Shown piece by piece: positions 58,639 to 64,000 of a stretch of 64,000 bases of DNA. Both the position numbers and the translations under genes were made by a program. The notes below the pieces were generated by a model. That model was not told where the DNA came from and did not search any database. It saw only the letters and a list, made by a program, of their open reading frames with translations. Location of the stretch: the NCBI RefSeq assembly GCF_002979515.1, contig NZ_PCPA01000005.1, forward strand, positions 1 to 64,000. The letters run 5' to 3'. Position 1 is the first letter of the stretch. Each line of letters starts with the position of its first letter. The stretch is from Microbacterium sp. MYb54 (lineage in GTDB: Bacteria; Actinomycetota; Actinomycetes; Actinomycetales; Microbacteriaceae).

Positions 58639-59072
58639 GGGTGGAGGACGAGAGCGGTGGGTTGCCCGCTGAGGCAGACGACGCGGAGACGACCGTGGAC
58701 GTGGACGTGGACGCGGAGGATGAAGATGACGACTTCGGTTGGGTGATCGTCACCCTGACCGTCTTCGCACCGGTGGCGATAGACAAGCTGTCGGCGTTCG
58801 AATGGACCGGAGAGGCGAAGGACGGCGTCCGATCGTACGGCCTCGGGACGATCAGGATCGACGAACCCGACACCGACCGACGGGTGCATGCACTCGACAG
58901 CGCCGTCTCGACCTTGCTCGACCTGTTGTCGGACGTGCCGCGCGAGGTGCTGTTCGACGAGGCGTCGTTCGTGCGGCTGTTCATGACGTTCGGACGCGGT
59001 GCGCAGACCCTCTTGCCCGCGCTCATCCAGAAGATCGCCGCCGTCAACGCGACCGTCTGGATCGACACCTGA
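58635..59072 (+). CDS. Hypothetical protein with acidic N-terminus
   Basis: A 145-residue protein, ATG 58635 overlapping the DUF6157 stop. Residues 1-33 are very acidic (DVDVDAEDEDDD). The rest looks like a compact alpha/beta domain (WVIVTLTVFAPVAI, SAVSTLLDLLSDV, SFVRLFMTFGRGAQ). No family recognised. Size, acidity and coupling recall small inhibitor or immunity-type proteins, but nothing confirms this. Confidence 0.7.
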   Translation: MRVEDESGGLPAEADDAETTVDVDVDAEDEDDDFGWVIVTLTVFAPVAIDKLSAFEWTGEAKDGVRSYGLGTIRIDEPDTDRRVHALDSAVSTLLDLLSDVPREVLFDEASFVRLFMTFGRGAQTLLPALIQKIAAVNATVWIDT

Positions 59073-59090
59073 CTTCGCGCGCGTTCCCGG

Positions 59091-59261
59091 TCACCAGGGG
59101 AGGAGCAGGAGGCCGAAAGCGAGCGCGGCGGCGCCCAGCAGGCCGAAGACCATGACGGCGTTCGGGTAGGAGTCGACCGGGGAAAGGGGTGTCGTACTCA
59201 GGTACGACGCCCCTTCGCAGTGGGCACTTCGGGCCGACGCGACGGGGATGCTCCCGCTCAT
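59091..59261 (-). CDS. Candidate 56-residue single-span membrane protein
   Basis: A minus-strand ATG at 59261 opens 56 codons ending at TGA 59093-59091. The C-terminus is a clean hydrophobic helix (VMVFGLLGAAALAFGLLLLP) preceded by PVDSYPN. Its 5' part coincides with a strong hairpin (59186-59213), so the frame may instead start later, or the hairpin may control its translation. A GGAG lies upstream of the ATG. Confidence 0.4.
   Translation of the reverse strand: MSGSIPVASARSAHCEGASYLSTTPLSPVDSYPNAVMVFGLLGAAALAFGLLLLPW
59186..59213. terminator. 12-14 bp hairpin, possible bidirectional terminator
   Basis: Arms 59186-59197 and 59202-59213 pair with one G-T wobble around TCAG, and the flanking AA/TT extends the stem to 14 bp. 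It lies about 115 bases after the acidic-protein gene. It overlaps the small minus-strand reading frame. Confidence 0.65.
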
Positions 59262-59272
59262 ACCGTCTCCAT

Positions 59273-60034
59273 ATGCCCACCGAAAACACCGCCTCTCACC
59301 CTGCCGGAACCACTCTTCGCGTCATCGCCTCGATCGGCGGGAGCGTGCTCGTCGCCGTAGCGCTGACCATCATCTGGGTCGCCCGGCTGAGCATCGACCG
59401 GGTCCTGTACGTGAGTGGTCTCGGGGCCGACGGGGAACCCACCGCAGGGTGGTTCGAGCTCGCGCTCCTGCTCCTCGTCGCCGGGGGCTTCGCGGTGGCC
59501 TGGGCTGCGCGCGGACTGCGCTCGACGGTGCCGTGGCTGAGCGTCTGGACACCCTCGTTCTCGGTGGCGATGGCGTCTGCGCTGTTCCTCGTGGCCTCGC
59601 AGGTCACCTGCACGACCGGATGCCCGCTGCCGGTCGGTCCGGCGTTCACCTGGCAGGACCTGGTGCATACGACGGTCGCGGTGCTCGCCTTCGCCCTGGC
59701 CGCGTTCGCGATGCTCCAGGTGTCGTTCGTCGAAGGACGGCGGACGCTGCGGGTCCTCTCGCTGGGCGCCGGCATCTCCACCGCAGTGATCGCTGCGGCC
59801 GGTGGCATCCTGTCCCTTTTGCAGTTCCGCACCGACATCGGCAGCATCTTCGAGCTCGTCGCCACCACCATCGGCATGGGCTGGCTCGCGATCCTCGGAA
59901 TGGACACGGCGGTCGCGCAGCGGCGGCGCCGGGTGCGGAGGGAGTCGTGGAAGCCGGCACCGCAGGCCGCCGATCTTCACCGGAGCACCTCGCGCAGCCC
60001 GGTGACGGGTTCGCTCGTCGCCGTCTCCCGCTGA
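59273..60034 (+). CDS. DUF998-type integral membrane protein
   Basis: A 253-residue protein with about six helices, extracellular loop cysteines (QVTCTTGCPLPVG), and a basic C-terminal tail. The arrangement with ALFLVASQVTCTTGCP and LVHTTVAVLAFALAAFAMLQ matches DUF998 membrane proteins. TACCGT at 59261-59266 ends 6 bases before ATG 59273, a leaderless pattern. Function unknown. Confidence 0.82.
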   Translation: MPTENTASHPAGTTLRVIASIGGSVLVAVALTIIWVARLSIDRVLYVSGLGADGEPTAGWFELALLLLVAGGFAVAWAARGLRSTVPWLSVWTPSFSVAMASALFLVASQVTCTTGCPLPVGPAFTWQDLVHTTVAVLAFALAAFAMLQVSFVEGRRTLRVLSLGAGISTAVIAAAGGILSLLQFRTDIGSIFELVATTIGMGWLAILGMDTAVAQRRRRVRRESWKPAPQAADLHRSTSRSPVTGSLVAVSR

Positions 60035-60068
60035 GGGAACCGCGAAGTGCGGTGCGTAGAGTCGTCAT

Positions 60069-61340
60069 ATGCGAGAGTCAGCGCCCGTCGCCGACGGGGG
60101 GATCCGTGCGGTGGATCTGCCACGGCCACCCGGAGTGGTGCGGCGTTTCTGGGGGAGTCATCCCTGGCTCGTCGACGGGCTACTCGCGACCGTGTATCTC
60201 CTCCTGAGCGCGTTCTGGGCGGTGGTCACCCCGCTGTCGTCCGGAGTCTGGTCGCCCCTCGCACCCATCGTGATCCCGCTGATCCTCGCCGTCGTCGGTG
60301 CGATCGGTCTGCTCGTGCGGCGACAGCGGCCCTGGCTCACCTTCGGGGTGTTCGCCGTCATCGCGGTGGTCGCTCTCGCGACGGACACCCTCGCGGAGCC
60401 CTTCGGCATCGCACTGGCGCTCTATGCGCTCTTCGTCTACCGCTCGAACCGCAGCGGGTGGCTCGCCTTCGGCGTGACCGTAGCGGCAGGCATCCTCATC
60501 CTCCCGGCGCTGGACTGGCTGCGCCGCGGCGACCCGGACAGCGCGCTCACCTCGGTGCCGGGCAGTCTGCTCTTCCTCGTCGTGATGCTGATCGCGGCGT
60601 TGCTCGGAGTCACCGTGGGTGACCGGCGCCGGTACATCGGGGCGATCCTCGACCGGGCCAACCAGCTCGCGCGCGAACGCGACCAGCAGGCGCGCATCGC
60701 GACCCTCGCCGAGCGTGCCAGGATCACCCGCGAGATCCACGACGTCGTGGCGCACAGCGTGTCGGTCATGGTGTCGCTCGCGGATGGCGCGAGCGCGCTC
60801 GCCGAGAAGGATCCGCAGCGCTCGAAGAGTGCCATCCAGGAGATCGGCGAGGTCGGGCGGCAATCGCTCGTCGAGATGCGACAGCTGCTCGGCGCTCTCG
60901 GCGATGACAGCGACGACGGTGAGGAGCAGAGCCCGCTGCGCCCCAACCCCGGGCTGAGCGAGCTGACCGCACTGGTCGAGACCTTTCGCACGGCCGGGCT
61001 GCCGGTCACGGTGCGCACGGACGGGACGGCGCCCTCCTCGCCCGCGCTGCAGAACACGATCCATCGGATCGTGCAGGAGTCGCTCACGAATGCCCTGCGC
61101 TACGCGAAGGATCCGCGCGAGGTGCTCGTGAAGCTCGACTTCCGCGGTGACGTCCTCGTGATCGAAGTCACCGACGACGGGCGGCAGGGACCACCCGCAC
61201 CGTCGGTCGGTTCGGGTCGCGGCCTCGTCGGTGTGCGGGAGCGGGCGCGACTGGCGGGTGGGACAGTGGAGGCAGGACCGCTGGCGGAGGGCGGATGGCG
61301 CGTGCGGGTGCAGATCCCCGAACAGGAGGAACAGGGATGA
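60069..61340 (+). CDS. Sensor histidine kinase, HisKA_3 type
   Basis: A 423-residue kinase with six helices in residues 34-185, a coiled linker, phospho-His H224 in REIHDVVAHSVSVM, and an ATPase domain (QESLTNALRYA, DDGRQGPPAPSVGSGRGLVGVRER region). TAGAGT at 60057-60062 ends 6 bases before ATG 60069, so the mRNA is probably leaderless. Its stop overlaps the response regulator as ATGA. The stimulus is unknown; there is no extracellular domain. Confidence 0.95.
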   Translation: MRESAPVADGGIRAVDLPRPPGVVRRFWGSHPWLVDGLLATVYLLLSAFWAVVTPLSSGVWSPLAPIVIPLILAVVGAIGLLVRRQRPWLTFGVFAVIAVVALATDTLAEPFGIALALYALFVYRSNRSGWLAFGVTVAAGILILPALDWLRRGDPDSALTSVPGSLLFLVVMLIAALLGVTVGDRRRYIGAILDRANQLARERDQQARIATLAERARITREIHDVVAHSVSVMVSLADGASALAEKDPQRSKSAIQEIGEVGRQSLVEMRQLLGALGDDSDDGEEQSPLRPNPGLSELTALVETFRTAGLPVTVRTDGTAPSSPALQNTIHRIVQESLTNALRYAKDPREVLVKLDFRGDVLVIEVTDDGRQGPPAPSVGSGRGLVGVRERARLAGGTVEAGPLAEGGWRVRVQIPEQEEQG

Positions 61341-61996
61341 CCGAGGAACGCATCAGGGTGCTCATCGTCGATGACCACGAGCTGATCCGGCGCGGCATGC
61401 GGATGGTGCTCGACGCCGAAGACGACATCCAGGTGGTGGGCGAGGCGGTGTCGGGGGCCGAGGCCGTGCATCTGGCGGATGACCTGCGTCCGGATGTGGT
61501 CCTGATGGACATCCGGATGCCGGAGATGGACGGCATCGAGGCCACCAGGCGCATCGTCAGGGGCACACCGACGAGCCGCGTCCTGGTGCTGACGACCTTC
61601 GACCTCGACGAGTACGCGTTCGGGAGCCTTCGCGCCGGGGCGAGCGGGTTCCTTCTGAAGAACACGCCGCCTGCGCAGCTGACCACCGCGATCCGGGCGA
61701 TCGCCGCCGGCGACGCCCTCGTCTCGCCGCGCGTCACCCGGTCGATGCTCGACCTCTTCGCCACTCGCCTGCCCCGACAGTCCGAGACCGACGATTCGCG
61801 GCTGAGCGTGCTGACCGAGCGGGAGCGCGACGTGTTCCTCGCCATCGCCAAGGGCTACAACAACACCGAGATCGGCGAGAGCCTGTACGTGTCGGAGTCG
61901 ACCGTGAAGACCCACGTCGGACGCATCCTCATGAAACTCGACCTGCGCGACCGCGTGCAGGCCGTCATCCTCGCCTACGAGGCCGGGTTGGTCTGA
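61337..61996 (+). CDS. NarL/LuxR-type response regulator
   Basis: A 219-residue regulator: D12-D13 pocket, phosphoacceptor D58 (VVLMDIRMPEMDG), Thr (LTTFD), Lys (LLKNTP), and LuxR helix-turn-helix (LTERERDVFLAIAKGYNNTEIGESL in part) at the C-terminus. Cognate partner of the overlapping kinase. The pair ends at a shared hairpin terminator. Confidence 0.96.
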   Translation: MTEERIRVLIVDDHELIRRGMRMVLDAEDDIQVVGEAVSGAEAVHLADDLRPDVVLMDIRMPEMDGIEATRRIVRGTPTSRVLVLTTFDLDEYAFGSLRAGASGFLLKNTPPAQLTTAIRAIAAGDALVSPRVTRSMLDLFATRLPRQSETDDSRLSVLTERERDVFLAIAKGYNNTEIGESLYVSESTVKTHVGRILMKLDLRDRVQAVILAYEAGLV

Positions 61997-62046
61997 CGCC
62001 GCTGGTGTGACGTGGCTGGTGTGATGGCGCCGGCGCGGTGACGAGT

Positions 62047-62080
62047 CCGGGTGCCGAGGAGATCGCTCCCCGGCACCCGG
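62047..62080. terminator. Bidirectional hairpin between convergent response regulator and ABC-F genes
   Basis: CCGGGTGCCG (62047-62056) and its complement (62071-62080) form a 10-bp stem around a 14-base loop, in the 103 bases between two convergent stops. Confidence 0.7.
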
Positions 62081-62099
62081 CATCGTCGCTCCATCGACC

Positions 62100-63713
62100 T
62101 CACTGCTCCAGCGAGACCTCCTGAAGCGCACCTTCGGCGTCGATCTCGAGCGTCAGATCGAGGTCGAGCCGCCGCAGGAAAGCATCGTCGTGACTCACGA
62201 TGAGCACGGCGCCCCGGTAGGCGCGGAGGGCTTCGACGAGCTGGCCGACCGTGTCGAGGTCGAGGTTGTTCGTCGGCTCGTCGAGCACCACGAGATGTGG
62301 CGCCGGGTCGGCGAGCAGCAGCTTCGCCAGAGCGACGCGGAAGCGCTCGCCACCGGAGAGGGCCGCGACCGGTCGCTCCGCGGTGGCCCCTCGGATCAGG
62401 AACCGGGCGAGGCGGTTGCGCAGCTCCTTCTCCGGCACGTGCGGTGCCGCGGCGGCGATGTTCTCGAACACCGTGCGCTGCTCGTCGAGGCCGTCGATCC
62501 GCTGCGGCAGGTAGCCGATCAGGTCGGTGTGGGCCTCGGCATGCAGCGCACCCCCGGCCGGAGCACCTCCCCCGACCAGCCGCTCCAGAAGCGTGGTCTT
62601 GCCCGCACCGTTCCGGCCGATCAGAGCGACGCGCTCCGGTCCCTGGATCACCCAGGCCCGCTCCTCATCGCCGATCGTCGCGATCCGGCGGCTGCGAGAC
62701 ACCAGTGGATCCGGCAGCTCGATCTTCATCGAGGCGTCGGAGCGCACGCGGCGTCCTGCCTCGTCGAGGACCGAACGTGCGGCATCCTCCTTCGCTCCGA
62801 CCTCGGTGCGGAGCTTGCCCGCCGACACCTCGGCGGCCATCTTGCGGCCGTGGGCGACGATCTTCGGGACGCGCTTCTCGACTTCCGCCTTCTTCGCGGT
62901 GCGTGTGCGGTGGGCGAGCTTCACCTCGGCTTCGATCCGCTGGCGCTTCTCCTTGCGAAGCGCCTGGGCGGCTGTGACCTCGGCCTGCCTCGCAGCATCC
63001 TGCTCGGTGTCCAACCAGGCACGCCATTGCGAATACGGGCCGCCGAACACGCTCAGCGTCTGCGCGTAGAGCTCGGCGGTGTCGTCCATCAGCTCGAGCA
63101 GCGACAGGTCGTGACTCACGACGATGAGCGTGCCCTTCCAGGCGCGCACCATCGCCGCGAGCTTCGCCCTGGCGTCGCGATCGAGGTTGTTGGTCGGCTC
63201 GTCGAGGAGCGTGATCGGCGCACGGCGCAGGCGGATGCCGGCGATCGCGACGAGCACCGACTCTCCGCCCGAAAGCTCGCCCACCCTGCGGTCGAGGAAC
63301 TCCGGGTCGAGGCCGGCTTCGGCGAGTGACGCCTCGGCGCGCGCCTCGATGTCCCAGTCGTCGCCGACCGTGTCGAAGTGGGCGGGGTCGACGTCGCCCG
63401 CGGTGATCGCCCGCACGGCGTCGAGCGCCGCGGACACACCGAGGAGGTCTGCGACCCGACGGTCGACGTCGAGTGTCAGCTGCTGCGGCAGGTACGCGAC
63501 CTCACCGGATGTCACGACGAAGCCGGAAGACGGTTCGAGTTCGCCGGCCATCAGTCGCAACAGCGTGGACTTGCCCGCGCCGTTGCGTCCGACGAGGCCC
63601 GTGCGCCCGGAACCGAACGCTCCGGAGACGCCGTCGAGGGCTACCGTGCCGTCCGGCCAGGTGAAGGTGAGGTGGTCGAGGGTGACCGATGCATGAAGGG
63701 TGGGGTTTGACAT
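62100..63713 (-). CDS. ABC-F family ATP-binding protein
   Basis: A 537-residue soluble protein with two ABC domains: first Walker A GRNGAGKST with signature LSGGES and ITLLDEPTNNLDRD; second GRNGAGKTT with LSGGERF and LVVLDEPTNNLDLD. The interdomain linker (about 230-320) is rich in Lys, Arg and Ala, as expected for the P-site tRNA interaction motif. Such proteins act on the ribosome, either in translation quality control or in antibiotic protection. The 188-base predicted leader favours a drug-inducible role, but this is inference. Confidence 0.93.
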   Translation of the reverse strand: MSNPTLHASVTLDHLTFTWPDGTVALDGVSGAFGSGRTGLVGRNGAGKSTLLRLMAGELEPSSGFVVTSGEVAYLPQQLTLDVDRRVADLLGVSAALDAVRAITAGDVDPAHFDTVGDDWDIEARAEASLAEAGLDPEFLDRRVGELSGGESVLVAIAGIRLRRAPITLLDEPTNNLDRDARAKLAAMVRAWKGTLIVVSHDLSLLELMDDTAELYAQTLSVFGGPYSQWRAWLDTEQDAARQAEVTAAQALRKEKRQRIEAEVKLAHRTRTAKKAEVEKRVPKIVAHGRKMAAEVSAGKLRTEVGAKEDAARSVLDEAGRRVRSDASMKIELPDPLVSRSRRIATIGDEERAWVIQGPERVALIGRNGAGKTTLLERLVGGGAPAGGALHAEAHTDLIGYLPQRIDGLDEQRTVFENIAAAAPHVPEKELRNRLARFLIRGATAERPVAALSGGERFRVALAKLLLADPAPHLVVLDEPTNNLDLDTVGQLVEALRAYRGAVLIVSHDDAFLRRLDLDLTLEIDAEGALQEVSLEQ

Positions 63714-63865
63714 GAGTGTCTCCTGTCGAGTGCGAAGGGTGCACTGAAACCGGACCTCTGCCAGGCCTCGACGGGACGCAGAGAACGTCGCGAGAGGGGG
63801 AGGTCTGCCGTGGAGTCGGCGATCGTCGGGTCAGCGCGCGGAAAGAGGAGCGCGGAGGCGACGGA

Positions 63866-63889
63866 TCAGATCAAAGGACTTCCAGACAC
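63866..63889 (-). CDS. Possible leader peptide of the ABC-F gene
   Basis: On the minus strand a GTG at 63889 opens seven codons (MSGSPLI) before TGA. It lies about 12 bases after the predicted transcript start and 150 bases before the ABC-F ATG. The preceding GGGGAG is 11 bases away, slightly far. ABC-F resistance genes often have attenuator leaders of this kind. Weak evidence. Confidence 0.3.
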   Translation of the reverse strand: MSGSPLI

Positions 63890-63907
63890 GGCGGACAGGA
63901 CTCCCCG

Positions 63908-63937
63908 ACGATACCCGGGCGTGTCGGCTTCTCGCAA
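63908..63937 (-). promoter_or_regulatory. Predicted ABC-F promoter between 14-bp direct repeats
   Basis: On the minus strand TTGCGA (63937-63932) and TATCGT (63913-63908) are spaced 18 bases apart, giving a start near 63901. CCCGGGCGTGTCGG occurs at 63914-63927 (the spacer) and again at 63939-63952 (just upstream), a 25-base phase that could be two regulator sites. I see no gene in the remaining bases to 64000. Confidence 0.45.
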
Positions 63938-64000
63938 CCCCGGGCGTGTCGGTCCGGGTTTCAGCAGAAGGGGTTCAGCGGCCGGGCAGCACGACGGGGG

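Overview
The window is about 64 kb of very high-GC, densely packed bacterial DNA. Codon use strongly favours G or C at the third position. Many genes overlap by 1 or 4 bases (ATGA, GTGA, TGATG), and a large share of genes look leaderless, with a -10 hexamer ending 6-7 bases before ATG or GTG. Together with small families typical of the group (DUF7882, DUF6412, PspC/NarL-type sensor pairs, an LAXTG surface anchor), this points to an actinobacterium of the family Microbacteriaceae, most likely Microbacterium. It looks chromosomal. I see no tRNA, rRNA, CRISPR array, prophage or insertion sequence.

Layout. 1-13 kb: tryptophan 2,3-dioxygenase with a truncated amidohydrolase; a divergent amine cluster (agmatine deiminase plus amidase on one side, TetR regulator plus PLP decarboxylase on the other); a membrane-anchored esterase; a TetR regulator and metallo-beta-lactamase-fold hydrolase separated by two matching 21-bp palindromes; an NCS1 permease with an isochorismatase-type hydrolase; an M18 aminopeptidase. 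13.1-18.7 kb: one 1,846-residue surface adhesin-like protein ending in an LAATG sortase signal. 18.7-22 kb: a ykkC-class (probably guanidine-I) riboswitch in front of a DMT transporter, then a divergent response regulator / histidine kinase pair with an unannotated 15-residue peptide ORF just before the kinase. 22-29.5 kb: a GntR-regulated phosphonate uptake and catabolism operon (PhnD, PhnC, fused PhnE1-PhnE2, FAD oxidoreductase, PhnX-like hydrolase, zinc dehydrogenase).

29.5-42.7 kb: small housekeeping and stress genes (CBS protein, FHA-like protein, SDR, EamA exporter, YidC/Oxa1 paralogue, nitronate monooxygenase), a type II toxin-antitoxin cassette sitting between copies of a palindromic repeat, formyltetrahydrofolate deformylase, a cation/proton antiporter, a GATase, a LysR-type ligand domain without DNA-binding domain, and a PspC membrane protein. 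42.7-51.4 kb: a PspC-type histidine kinase and response regulator, a hexapeptide acyltransferase-like protein, endonuclease VIII, an EI24/CysZ-like protein and a large Lhr helicase.

51.4-56.8 kb holds the most unusual unit: four genes overlapping by 4 bases (two unrecognised proteins, a TPR protein, then a CHAT caspase-like protease with an apparent His/Cys dyad). It resembles a split TPR-CHAT effector system. 56.9-64 kb: a membrane-anchored beta-propeller protein, a DUF6157 protein with an acidic partner, a DUF998 membrane protein, another NarL-type two-component pair, and an ABC-F protein with a long 5' leader that may encode a short attenuator peptide.
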